Positions 35,291-44,122 of a DNA stretch of 64,000 nt are shown in pieces. The notes under the pieces are model-generated. The model had not been told where the DNA came from, made no database searches, and saw nothing but the letters and a program-made list of their open reading frames with translations. The stretch is taken from contig NZ_JASJOU010000015.1 in assembly GCF_030068605.1 (NCBI RefSeq), positions 175,190 to 239,189 of the forward strand, given 5' to 3'. Within the stretch, counting starts at the first letter, position 1. Every line of letters starts with the position of its first letter. Both the position numbers and the translations under genes were made by a program. This DNA comes from Xanthocytophaga agilis. Lineage in GTDB: Bacteria; Bacteroidota; Bacteroidia; Cytophagales; 172606-1.

Positions 35291-36418
35291 ATGGAAACTC
35301 AATCCACCGACCAAGAAAACATACTTCGCTTATTGCTATCCGGACAAGAGAAGAATATTGTACTTGGTTTACAATTAGCAGAATCACAAAGGATAGATAT
35401 CGCAGACCTCTTACAGGATATAGACATTCTCTGTGAATGGTGGTTGGGAAAAGATAAAATAAATGAGATTACAGACAAATTAGTGCAGATAGTTGGGATA
35501 GAAGAAATTGCTAAAGGAAATGCGGGATTTGATCGTATACCACCACAAATTAAATACATGCTAAATCTGAAAGAACTAAGTTTACCCTATAATCAAATCA
35601 ATACTTTACCACTCGAAATTGGTACTCTGAAGAAGTTGATACGTTTGTCATTAGGTCATTCTAAATTGAGTTCTCTCCCTTCAGAAATTGGTTGTCTGGC
35701 TCAATTGAGAGAATTGAATCTGACATATAGTCAACTCCATTTCATTCCGCCAGAAATCGGACACCTTAAAAAATTACTAAAACTATTCCTATATGAGAAT
35801 CATCTCACTACATTGCCCTCTGAAATATGGCAATGTAGTGAACTAAAAGAACTTCTGTTATCCTATAATAAGCTCAACACCTTACCACCAGAGATCGGCA
35901 ATTTGTTTCAGTTAGAGAGTCTTGATTTATCTCACAATCAACTTCAGTCTATCCCCTTGACAATTGGCAACCTCTCACAACTTCAAAGACTTGATTTGTC
36001 CAACAATCAACTGTATTCCTTGCCAGCAGAAATCAGTAATCTAAAAAAGTTAAAACGACTCTCTTTACGCCAAAATCAATTTGTATCTCTTTTGAGAGAA
36101 ATCGGGCAGTTGGAAAGTATAGAAGAATTAATCTTGGGTGATAATCAACTGTGTTCATTTCCTCAGGAAATTAGCAAACTTAATCAACTAACTCAGTTAA
36201 TCATATACCATAATCAGCTTCGAACACTCCCAGAAGAAATTGGAAATTTAACTCAACTGAGACGGTTACATTTAAAGAATAACCAAATAGAGGTATTGCC
36301 AGAAGAAATAAGTCGATTAATCAATCTCGAGTATCTGGATCTTGGCAAAAATCCCATTTCCGATTCAGAGAAGGTGAAGATTAAATCCTTATTACCCAAT
36401 TGTGAAATATATTTTTAA
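35291..36418 (+). CDS. LRR-array protein with head domain, twelve LRRs and cap
   Basis: A 375-residue protein from the ATG at 35291; a TTG at 35279 would lengthen it and overlap the previous stop. The head (ENILRLLLSGQEKNIVLGLQ, LAESQRIDIADL) has the EWWLGK motif shared with the gene at 33942. Twelve LRR units follow, starting LSLPYNQINTLPLEIGTLKK, and the cap SEKVKIKSLLPNCEIYF. This is one of the two longest arrays in the set. One repeat has FVSLLREIGQ with a degenerate LP position. Confidence 0.75.
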   Translation: METQSTDQENILRLLLSGQEKNIVLGLQLAESQRIDIADLLQDIDILCEWWLGKDKINEITDKLVQIVGIEEIAKGNAGFDRIPPQIKYMLNLKELSLPYNQINTLPLEIGTLKKLIRLSLGHSKLSSLPSEIGCLAQLRELNLTYSQLHFIPPEIGHLKKLLKLFLYENHLTTLPSEIWQCSELKELLLSYNKLNTLPPEIGNLFQLESLDLSHNQLQSIPLTIGNLSQLQRLDLSNNQLYSLPAEISNLKKLKRLSLRQNQFVSLLREIGQLESIEELILGDNQLCSFPQEISKLNQLTQLIIYHNQLRTLPEEIGNLTQLRRLHLKNNQIEVLPEEISRLINLEYLDLGKNPISDSEKVKIKSLLPNCEIYF

Positions 36419-36425
36419 CTTTTAT

Positions 36426-37310
36426 ATGAATGCGCAATCGACTGAGAAAGAAAACATCATCCGTCTGTTGTTATCTGGACAGGAAGAGAACATTACCTTA
36501 GGGTTGCAGATAGCCGAAGCACTACAGATTGATATTTCTGATCTAAAACAGGATATTGAATATGTATACAACTGGTGGCAAGGCGAAGATGGCTCCCTGT
36601 TTACAGATATGCTTTTGAAAGTAACTACCCTCAAACGACTTTATGTATCCAGGCGTACGTTAGTTAGTCTTCCTCCTCAAATCAAGTATTTTATAAGCCT
36701 TCAGGATATGGACCTGCCTTACAATGAGTTAAAGACCTTACCCTCTGAAATAGGAGAACTGACCCAACTAAATCGCCTGATACTAAGTTATAACCAACTG
36801 ACTTCACTGCCAGTAGAAATTACCAAACTGACAAGGCTGGAAGCATTATTTGTAGCAGAGAATCAACTGGATTCTTTTCCCGTATTGATTAAGCAGATTA
36901 CTTCACTCCGTTTTCTGCATCTGGGAAGTAATTCGTTGCAAAGTATCGGTTCTGAAATAGGCAACCTCACCAACTTAGAGGAACTGTACCTAAATTATAA
37001 TACCCTAACTTCATTGCCGATGGCAATCTGCAACCTTCATAACTTACGGAAACTGAACATAGATCATAATGCGCTAGCCTCACTACCAGTGGAAATCGGC
37101 AAACTCAAAAAGTTAGAAACAGTAGAGTTAATAGGTAATCAATTAACGGAACTCCCCTCAGAAATAAGTAATCTCAACCAATTACAAAAACTTCTTTTAA
37201 AAAAGAATCCATTCTTAAACGAAGAGAAAAAAAGAATACGGAAGCTATTACTCATTGCAAACAAATTAGTTTTTCCCGAAAAACCTATGAAGATACAAAA
37301 ACATCATTAA
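36426..37310 (+). CDS. LRR-array protein with head domain, eight LRRs and atypical C-terminus
   Basis: A 294-residue protein from the ATG at 36426 (MNAQSTEKENIIRLLLSGQ); a GTG at 36402 in frame would add a short stretch inside the previous gene. The head continues EENITLGLQIAEALQIDISD and has a NWWQGE motif. About eight LRRs follow (MDLPYNELKTLP, LILSYNQLTSLP and so on). The cap differs from its neighbours: KNPFLNEEKKRIRKLLLIAN then a basic tail KIQKHH, so the usual LLPxC ending is lost. Last gene before the bidirectional terminator. Confidence 0.75.
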   Translation: MNAQSTEKENIIRLLLSGQEENITLGLQIAEALQIDISDLKQDIEYVYNWWQGEDGSLFTDMLLKVTTLKRLYVSRRTLVSLPPQIKYFISLQDMDLPYNELKTLPSEIGELTQLNRLILSYNQLTSLPVEITKLTRLEALFVAENQLDSFPVLIKQITSLRFLHLGSNSLQSIGSEIGNLTNLEELYLNYNTLTSLPMAICNLHNLRKLNIDHNALASLPVEIGKLKKLETVELIGNQLTELPSEISNLNQLQKLLLKKNPFLNEEKKRIRKLLLIANKLVFPEKPMKIQKHH

Positions 37311-37324
37311 AATACGATCAATCT

Positions 37325-37356
37325 AAAAACTGCCGACTGTAAAGTCAGCAGTTTTT
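37325..37356. terminator. Bidirectional terminator between LRR array and xylanase
   Basis: AAAAACTGC and GCAGTTTTT flank an inner GACT/AGTC pairing around a GTAA loop. The A-run before and T-run after the stem would end transcripts arriving from either side; it lies 15 bases past the LRR stop and 17 bases past the xylanase stop. Confidence 0.8.
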
Positions 37357-37372
37357 AGGGGTAACAGCCTAG

Positions 37373-39127
37373 TTAGTGTTGAACCAGCAATTGTTTGGTA
37401 ATTATTTCATTTTCTTTTTTTATTCTAACCAAATAAAGCTCAGTACCAGGATGTGCAAAATCTATATTGATTTGATGAGCACCTGCTTCAAATTTTTTCG
37501 AGGCGACTTTTTTCACAATACGTCCGTTGGTGGTCACTAAATCAATACTTATATACTGCTCTTTTTCATTGTAAAACTCAACAGTAACATTACCATTGCT
37601 AACCGGGTTAGGATATATGTTCAACAAATTGCGCTCACTAGGAGAATCAACAAATTTCTCCTGTACAGAAAAAGTGCGGGCTGCAGTATTAGCAAACTCT
37701 ATGTAGCCATTGCAGTGCATTATTTGGCTACTCCCTCCCCCACCACATCTTCCATTTGAGTAAAGAGCTGTATTGACAGCCTGATTTTCAGCTTGTAGAA
37801 TAGTGCCGTTAATTTGAAGGTAATCAACTTCCACATCCCAGGTACCATTATCCGTTGTTACTTCCAACCGAACAGTTCCAGTTGCTGTAGAAGAGGCCGT
37901 ATAGTTAGCAAATGCCGTAGTTAGGTTGAATGTAGAAATAACATTGCCATTGATACGTAATTGTAATTGAGCTCCAGCAGCCGTGCCACGAGCTCTAACA
38001 ACAAAACTACGATTTGTACCAGGACAACTGGCAAAAGGGGCTGGCGCTGGACAACAAGCCAATGTAGGTTGTCCAGAGAAGTAGGATTTTAACCAGGTCA
38101 TAGCTGGTCTATCGTTTCCATTGGCATAAATTATACCAGAGTCAGTACCTCCCGCACCTGCTTGTCCATTTCCATTAATCCAGGTAGAACCCTGGATATA
38201 TCCCCACAAGGTAATACCAGCTACATGAGGATGTTCCCATGCCACGGGAATCAATCTGGAATATACATCTCTCTGTTTTGTTTCATTCGGATTCGCCGTT
38301 TGATCAAACTCGGTTATGTGAATGCTAACGCCAGTACTGTTCCAGATTTCATCAATACATGCCTTAAAGTTAGCAGCAGTTAAATTGTCTACACCATGTG
38401 CTTGCAAACCTACTCCATCAATCAGGTTTTTACGGCCATCTGTTAAGTTAGGTGCATTTTTCACGGCATTCACCATGGCAATATAAGGGGCACGGCAATT
38501 ATTCCAATTCATTTCTACATTGTACTCGTTTATCAATAATGTGGAACTTGGAAAATATTTTCTGGCTAACTGGAAACACCAAATCACCCAGCCATATTGA
38601 TTATTCAAATCACCAGCATTGGCAGGTTCGGCTTTGTAGCCAGCAGTAAGTGCTGCTTTTAAGTTACTCGGCATAGGAGTATTTACTGGCTCATTCAAAA
38701 CATCAATCATTTTAATTCCTCCCAGTGGATTATAGTGATCAGCGCAAGCTTTAATATATGCTTGTACAGAAGCTGTCAGTGTAGCCGTACTCGCACTTGC
38801 TACCCAACCGGGTGTTTGTGCTCCCCAAACCAGGGTGTGATATTTAAACAATCCACCATTATTCTTTGCCCAGTTATAAGCCAAGTCAGAAGATGTCCAA
38901 TTGTAGACACCTTTTGTCCCCTCTACTGAACCCCACTTTGAACCATTTTCACTTGTGGCTTGATTCCAGAATGAATTGTAATTAGACGGAACACTATATT
39001 GTAAAATATTACCAAAATATTTGCCTTTACACTTTGCGAGTTGGGCTTTAGCCGAATGGCCAGAAAGAAAGGAAAAGAAGGCTATCAGTAAAATATAGCA
39101 AACAGGTAAAGTTAAATTTGTTTTCAT
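37373..39127 (-). CDS. GH10 endo-1,4-beta-xylanase with carbohydrate-binding module and type IX sorting domain
   Basis: A 584-residue secreted enzyme. Signal peptide at residues 1-29 (cleavage after HSAKAQ). The GH10 catalytic domain spans about 35-350, with the acid/base Glu146 in DVLNEP and the nucleophile Glu263 in HITEFD. Residues about 361-460 are a Ca-dependent xylan-binding module of the CBM60/CBM36 style (FVVRARGTAAGAQLQLRING, TWDVEVDYLQING, then a Gly-rich CGGGG turn). Residues about 490-584 are a type IX secretion sorting domain (LLNIYPNPVSNG; end ITKQLLVQH). It breaks xylan backbones and would work with the GH62 enzyme next to it. Confidence 0.9.
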   Translation of the reverse strand: MKTNLTLPVCYILLIAFFSFLSGHSAKAQLAKCKGKYFGNILQYSVPSNYNSFWNQATSENGSKWGSVEGTKGVYNWTSSDLAYNWAKNNGGLFKYHTLVWGAQTPGWVASASTATLTASVQAYIKACADHYNPLGGIKMIDVLNEPVNTPMPSNLKAALTAGYKAEPANAGDLNNQYGWVIWCFQLARKYFPSSTLLINEYNVEMNWNNCRAPYIAMVNAVKNAPNLTDGRKNLIDGVGLQAHGVDNLTAANFKACIDEIWNSTGVSIHITEFDQTANPNETKQRDVYSRLIPVAWEHPHVAGITLWGYIQGSTWINGNGQAGAGGTDSGIIYANGNDRPAMTWLKSYFSGQPTLACCPAPAPFASCPGTNRSFVVRARGTAAGAQLQLRINGNVISTFNLTTAFANYTASSTATGTVRLEVTTDNGTWDVEVDYLQINGTILQAENQAVNTALYSNGRCGGGGSSQIMHCNGYIEFANTAARTFSVQEKFVDSPSERNLLNIYPNPVSNGNVTVEFYNEKEQYISIDLVTTNGRIVKKVASKKFEAGAHQINIDFAHPGTELYLVRIKKENEIITKQLLVQH

Positions 39128-39661
39128 AAATAGATTTTTTTAGTCGTTAGTGAAAAAAGTTTGAAAACATCTAAGGGTTTATTCTGGATAAGGAAGAACA
39201 GTTGGTTAAAGCGATAAAATGAAAACCAATGGTATTAAATGCACACACATTTTGTTTGATCCCACAAGTCATATACTACTAGCAAAACTTTGCAGCCTGA
39301 TAACAGTTGCATTGGAAAGAGAACATAAAGAGTTGCGCATCAATGTATGACCCTCCCGCTGCAATCATACGATGGATGCAGTTGGAAGAGATGGTAACTT
39401 ATGGTCAGATTCTTTGTATCAGAAACTAGTCTTCAGTGGTAAAAAATGAATGAACCACATTAATAGGGATGATCTTAAGCAGATTAGTGCTTCGTTTGGT
39501 CACAGGCCATAACAATACGATACATTTTTTTATCGTATCTACTCAAAACAGTTTTTGTAAGGACGTTTTTTGAATAAAGCCTCCAAAACTAACTTTCCTT
39601 TTGAGCGTTTTTTATTTTAGAGAATTTTTCTGTAGTAAAGTTGAAAAAATACGGATTATGG
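39128..39661. other. Intergenic region upstream of the xylanase
   Basis: No gene is supported in these 534 bases. The minus-strand xylanase promoter should lie near 39130-39200, but I cannot identify a clear TAnnTTTG box there. Confidence 0.3.
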
Positions 39662-40675
39662 TTAAAAATTTTGCATTAAACCTAGATCATAAGGAATTCG
39701 TATGTATGAACTATAATTTCCGTTTACTACACCTTGCATGAATACTTCGCAACGGTCAATGTTAGTTATTTCCATTAGCTGGTCACTCCCTGAACGTAAA
39801 ATTTCCCCGTGTGAAACTTGATCTGTCCAATGTCCATTTCTTTCAGTTAGATTGGACTTTGCAGCCCAGGTTTCTGATACCTTCGTCCAGGTTCCATTTA
39901 AGTTACTTGCAGTCCATAGTTCAAAATACCTGCCTATATCTTCTACCATCATATAATATTTTCCATCCGCTTTGTTTCGGTATACATGAGGTGCTTCAAA
40001 GGTATCCGTGGCCACTATAGTAGGAGATTCCCAGCCATTCGGAAAATTAGCTATGGTAGTTCGTCTTCTTTTAATGGTCTTCGAACCATCTTGTGCAGAA
40101 TAAAAACAGTAAACATAGCTATTATCAGCAATGCACCAGAAATCAATACCGTCATTAAAGCCCATTCCTTTTCCAGCTGCCCAACCACCATAATCGGAAA
40201 CACTTGTATTGGTAGAATAAGTAGCTCCTAAACCAGATTGGTAGATAAGAAACCACTTGCCTTTCGCTGGAAAATTAAAAACTTGAGGCGCGCAAAAATA
40301 CCCTCCTCCATTTAGAGAATTCATAAACCTGCGAGGTTCAGACTTCATATCAAACAAAGAAGGTGAATTGACATAGCCCATTTTCCATTGATTTCCGTCT
40401 GTGCCGGTGTAGAAAACATGCCACCGCCCCCCGTCATAGACCAATGAGGGATCTTTTACGGCTACAGACTCGAACGAACCTGCCGCTCCTTGTTCAAATA
40501 GTTTACCAGTTACACTCCACCGGGGATTGGGTATAGCACTTGTGGTTACGGATGGAGAAGAGTCTAAGTCGGTTGACTTATCGGCTAGTTTTATTTCTTG
40601 TTTGGTACAACTAGTAAGCACACTTAAAAGTGTCAATACACCTATACCTGAGGAGAATGCAATGTTTCTTTTCAT
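39662..40675 (-). CDS. GH62 alpha-L-arabinofuranosidase lipoprotein
   Basis: A 337-residue protein. I choose the ATG at 40675, which gives a proper lipoprotein signal (MKRNIAFSSGIGVLTLLS ... SC, then TKQE); a longer open frame starting at 40813 is unlikely. The catalytic domain has GH62-type motifs: VKDPSLVYDGGRWHVFYTG, a substrate-facing GIDFWCIADNSYVYCFYS, FEAPHVYRNKADGKYYMMVE and QVSHGEILRSGSDQLMEI near the end. GH62 enzymes remove arabinose side chains from xylan, which fits the adjacent xylanase. It is anchored in a membrane, unlike the secreted xylanase. Confidence 0.85.
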   Translation of the reverse strand: MKRNIAFSSGIGVLTLLSVLTSCTKQEIKLADKSTDLDSSPSVTTSAIPNPRWSVTGKLFEQGAAGSFESVAVKDPSLVYDGGRWHVFYTGTDGNQWKMGYVNSPSLFDMKSEPRRFMNSLNGGGYFCAPQVFNFPAKGKWFLIYQSGLGATYSTNTSVSDYGGWAAGKGMGFNDGIDFWCIADNSYVYCFYSAQDGSKTIKRRRTTIANFPNGWESPTIVATDTFEAPHVYRNKADGKYYMMVEDIGRYFELWTASNLNGTWTKVSETWAAKSNLTERNGHWTDQVSHGEILRSGSDQLMEITNIDRCEVFMQGVVNGNYSSYIRIPYDLGLMQNF

Positions 40676-41005
40676 ACATTTTTTGTCTAAGATTAAAAAA
40701 ATACTAAAAATGATGTATGTAACTATTGCTCGCATTACATAACTATACTTATTATAAGTATAACTATTTAATGTCGAAGTCAAATATAAGTTAAAATTCC
40801 GATAATGTGTCAATATGACATAATATTTTTTCTTTATTTTTTTCCTAATAAAACATTGATTTTACATGTTGAATCTGTCCCTTTTGTACAGAGGGGCTAC
40901 CTCTTCAATATTTAGTTTTACTTAAATAGAAAAACCAATCGAGTAATAAAAGAGGTTGCCTACATTAGGTTTAAAGTCTCAGATGTGAATGAAGTAATTT
41001 TGTAC
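40676..41005. other. Intergenic region between GH62 gene and shared box copy E
   Basis: Divergent promoter region for the GH62 gene (minus) and the LRR array (plus). No further gene is supported. Confidence 0.3.
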
Positions 41006-41064
41006 CTGTATATACTTTGTAACACCTCTTTGTAATGCAATAAAAAGGTGGATATGTATCTTTG
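41006..41064 (+). promoter_or_regulatory. Shared upstream box plus -7 element (copy E)
   Basis: CTGTATATACTTTGTAACAC at 41006-41025; TATCTTTG at 41057-41064, exactly 51 nt after the box start. The LRR gene starts at 41184, 119 bases later, almost the same distance as copy D before the first LRR array. Confidence 0.6.
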
Positions 41065-41183
41065 ACGTATCTAAAACCACGCTTAATGCGGTTCGCTTTA
41101 AAGAATAATTTTCACAACTGCGAACCCCTCATTGCGTGAAAAGAGACACAATGCAATCAATAATTACTGGATAGTTTATTACG

Positions 41184-42227
41184 ATGCTTTTATCTGGTCG
41201 CGACAAAGAAAACATTATTCGATTATTGCTATCAGGTCAGGAGGAAAATATCACACTTGGCTTGCAATTAGCCGAGTCTCAGAAAATAGATCTAACTGAT
41301 TTTACAGAAGATATCAATATACTGGCGAAAGCAGTCAGATGTAGTTCATTTTCATTCTCACAAAAGCTATTAAAAATAGTTCAGTTGGAAGATTGTAACT
41401 TTTCTAATCCTATTCCTCTTTCCCTGATCTCTTATCTTGTCAGTCTGAAAAAACTTGGCTTGGTATTTAACCAACTGAAAACTATTCCCGAGGAGATACT
41501 AAACCTGATTCAACTCACTCATCTGAATTTAGAGAAGAATCAACTTAGTAAGTTGCCAGTTGAAATTGGAAAGTTGACTAATTTGAAAGAATTAAATCTG
41601 AGGGAAAACCCATTGACTTCATTACCAGAAGAATTTGGGAATCTAACTCAGTTAAAAACATTAAATCTGGGGAAAAATCAATTGAGTGAATTGCCACCAA
41701 GGATCTGGAATCTGAGACAGCTAAAGACACTGGAGTTATTTCAAAACCAATTACTTGAAGTACCTGACGAGATCGGAAGCCTGGCACAGTTAGATACACT
41801 TCGTTTAGAATCAAACAAGCTAACTTCTATGCCACCAGCATTCTGGACTTTAACCCAGTTGACTTTTCTGGGATTAACAGGGAACAAACTCAAGGCATTA
41901 CCACCAGAAATTGGAAATTTAAAAAAGTTAAGAACATTGTATGTCGATAGTATTCAATTGACTAGTCTGCCAACAGAGCTATGGAATCTTACTCAGCTAC
42001 AAATTTTAAGTCTTGGTAGAAATAAACTAGATATACTGCCTGCCGAGATTGCTAAACTCACCCGACTGGTTGATCTAGACTTACAACGAAATAAAATCAG
42101 CACACTTCCTGAAGAAATAAGCCAATTACCTATTCTTTCCAAAGTCAATCTTTGTAATAATCCTATTTCTGAATCAGAAAAAGAGCGAATTAAAATGTTG
42201 CTACCCCACTGTAAACTATATTTTTAA
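41184..42227 (+). CDS. LRR-array protein with head domain, eleven LRRs and cap
   Basis: A 347-residue protein. The head (KENIIRLLLSGQEENITLGL, then LAESQKIDLTDF) is the same family as in the 32.8-37.3 kb array. Eleven LRR units follow, from LGLVFNQLKTIPEEILN to LQRNKISTLPEEIS, and then the cap SEKERIKMLLPHCKLYF. One unit (LYVDSIQLTSLPTEL) lacks the conserved Asn. This second array is in the same orientation as the first, but is cut off from it by the xylan genes. Confidence 0.8.
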   Translation: MLLSGRDKENIIRLLLSGQEENITLGLQLAESQKIDLTDFTEDINILAKAVRCSSFSFSQKLLKIVQLEDCNFSNPIPLSLISYLVSLKKLGLVFNQLKTIPEEILNLIQLTHLNLEKNQLSKLPVEIGKLTNLKELNLRENPLTSLPEEFGNLTQLKTLNLGKNQLSELPPRIWNLRQLKTLELFQNQLLEVPDEIGSLAQLDTLRLESNKLTSMPPAFWTLTQLTFLGLTGNKLKALPPEIGNLKKLRTLYVDSIQLTSLPTELWNLTQLQILSLGRNKLDILPAEIAKLTRLVDLDLQRNKISTLPEEISQLPILSKVNLCNNPISESEKERIKMLLPHCKLYF

Positions 42228-42234
42228 GCTTTTT

Positions 42235-43356
42235 ATGCAGGTTGTCATTACTGAAAAAGAAAACGTTATTCGATTATTGCTTTCCGGGCAGAAAGAGAAT
42301 ATTACTCTTGGCTTACAGATAGCTAAATCTCTAAAGATAGATCTTTCAGATCTAGAAAACGATCTTTCTATTTTATTTGACTGGATAGGTAAGTATATAG
42401 CCTATTCTTTTGAGAGAAAGTTGTGGAAACTTCACCAAATCACTACACTTTATGGTTCTGACAAAAGAGCACCCCAGGTTCCTTCCCAGATTCAGTATCT
42501 GGTTAATTTATCTACACTAGCCTTACATACTCAATTGAGTTCTCTACCTGCGGAAATCGGCAAGTTGACACAATTGGAACAACTCTATTGTTCATTTAGC
42601 CAACTGGACTCTATTCCACCTGAGATTGGAAAACTCACCCGATTGTCGGTCCTGCATTTACGGGAGAATAAGTTAACATCCATTCCTGCAACCATTGGCA
42701 ATTTGCGTAAAGTCGAGACTCTGCTCCTTGAAAAAAATAAGCTAACTTCTCTTCCAGCAGAAATAGGTAATATGGCACAATTAAAAGAATTGACACTACA
42801 ACGCAATCAATTAACCACCCTACCCATCGAAATCGGCGACCTGACCAAGCTGGAAGACCTGCAATTATGGCAAAATAAGATTACCCACTTACCAAATGAA
42901 ATAGGCAATCTGAGTAGTTTACGAAGCCTTCAATTGTCTCAAAATTTACTAACGAGAGTACCAGCACAGCTAGGCAAATTGCTTCAATTGTCATACCTCA
43001 GCCTCGAGGATAATCTGTTAACTTCACTACCAGCAGAAATAGGTAATCTCACGCAATTGTCAAGAATACATCTTGGAAAGAATCAGTTAACCACTCTGCC
43101 TATAGAAATAAGCAATCTTGCACACTTATCGCACATAAGTCTGGAATACAATCAGCTTACTTCGCTACCATCAGAGATAAGTAAACTCACACAGTTAAAA
43201 TATATGAATTTATCACAGAACCAATTAACTCATCTTCCGGATCAAATAGGCAACCTGAGCAATCTTCAGGAATTGATTTTAATTAACAATCCCATGTCTG
43301 ATTCGGAAAAAGAAAGAATCACATCTATGTTGCCACATTGCCAGATACGTTTCTAA
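42235..43356 (+). CDS. LRR-array protein with head domain, twelve LRRs and cap
   Basis: A 373-residue protein starting 8 bases after the previous stop. The head (EKENVIRLLLSGQKENITLG, then IAKSLKIDLSDL) is followed by about twelve LRRs, mostly highly regular (LHLRENKLTSIPATIGNLRK, LQRNQLTTLPIEIGDLTK, LEYNQLTSLPSEISKLTQ) and a cap SEKERITSMLPHCQIRF. The first LRR (LALHTQLSSLPAEIGKLTQ) is one residue short of the pattern. It is one of the longest arrays in the window and sits directly upstream of the Imm5-like gene. Confidence 0.8.
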   Translation: MQVVITEKENVIRLLLSGQKENITLGLQIAKSLKIDLSDLENDLSILFDWIGKYIAYSFERKLWKLHQITTLYGSDKRAPQVPSQIQYLVNLSTLALHTQLSSLPAEIGKLTQLEQLYCSFSQLDSIPPEIGKLTRLSVLHLRENKLTSIPATIGNLRKVETLLLEKNKLTSLPAEIGNMAQLKELTLQRNQLTTLPIEIGDLTKLEDLQLWQNKITHLPNEIGNLSSLRSLQLSQNLLTRVPAQLGKLLQLSYLSLEDNLLTSLPAEIGNLTQLSRIHLGKNQLTTLPIEISNLAHLSHISLEYNQLTSLPSEISKLTQLKYMNLSQNQLTHLPDQIGNLSNLQELILINNPMSDSEKERITSMLPHCQIRF

Positions 43357-43359
43357 GAG

Positions 43360-44046
43360 ATGGAAAAAGAGAAAATGTCAACTAATTTTTTCCTGAACAC
43401 CCAACTAACAGCGTTGATTGAGAAAGGCTTTTCCTGTATAGAATCTCATCCCTGTCACCATCTGGAATCAGGAATCCGTGAAGCCATCTATCTTGCATTA
43501 GGGGCACATCATGATCCCATTGCACATAAACGACGGAGGTTATTGGCACAGCAGGCAATAAATAAGGTAGCGCCTCTATGGTATACAACCTGGCCTCAGG
43601 ATACATTGCTTATGCCTCTGTTGGATCGTTTTATCCGATACAAAGAAAGAAGAGTAGTTGAAAAAAATGAGTTCTTATACACTCAGCTTGATGAAGATTG
43701 GGAACGTATGTCTGCTTTTGCTGATAATACCTGGATTCAAGACCCTTTACATCGCAAACATCGTTTTGCAGAGTCAATGGTGGGCCTGACAGTAGTTCTT
43801 GCTACCGAGCTAGTCTTGTTTGATTCTTTTGTGACTAGTGAAGAGTCATTTCTACCCCAGAAAGATGAAGAGATTGACCTGATGGAGAATGAACTGCATT
43901 TTTATGCTGCTTTTGCATATGCCGGAGGACCTCCTTTCCCAATGCACTATTTTGGTACAGGATCTCCCGAGAAATACAAGGATTACTGGACATGGTGGCT
44001 CCAGGAAGCATTACCTTATGCCTGGAAAGAAGGAATGAATAAATAA
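43360..44046 (+). CDS. Imm5-like immunity protein
   Basis: A 228-residue soluble protein starting four bases after the LRR gene, so probably co-transcribed. The middle resembles the Imm5 immunity fold: RRLLAQQAINKVAPLWYTTW with a PQDTL stretch and MPLLDRFIRYKERRVVEKN, then a C-terminal HFYAAFAYAGGPPFP segment, which parallels the Y-A-A-x-(x)-Y-A-G-G end of the family. Imm5-type proteins protect against polymorphic toxins. This fits an immunity role for the neighbourhood. The similarity is partial, so the family call is tentative. Confidence 0.45.
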   Translation: MEKEKMSTNFFLNTQLTALIEKGFSCIESHPCHHLESGIREAIYLALGAHHDPIAHKRRRLLAQQAINKVAPLWYTTWPQDTLLMPLLDRFIRYKERRVVEKNEFLYTQLDEDWERMSAFADNTWIQDPLHRKHRFAESMVGLTVVLATELVLFDSFVTSEESFLPQKDEEIDLMENELHFYAAFAYAGGPPFPMHYFGTGSPEKYKDYWTWWLQEALPYAWKEGMNK

Positions 44047-44122
44047 GACTTTCTATATTTAGACACCTAAAACCAATAACCACCTTCTCTGAATATTCTA
44101 AATACTTAACAATCATTCTCCA

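Noticed and set aside
39662..40813. Longer start for the GH62 gene at 40813
   Set aside because: It would add 46 residues before a good lipoprotein signal that begins at 40675.
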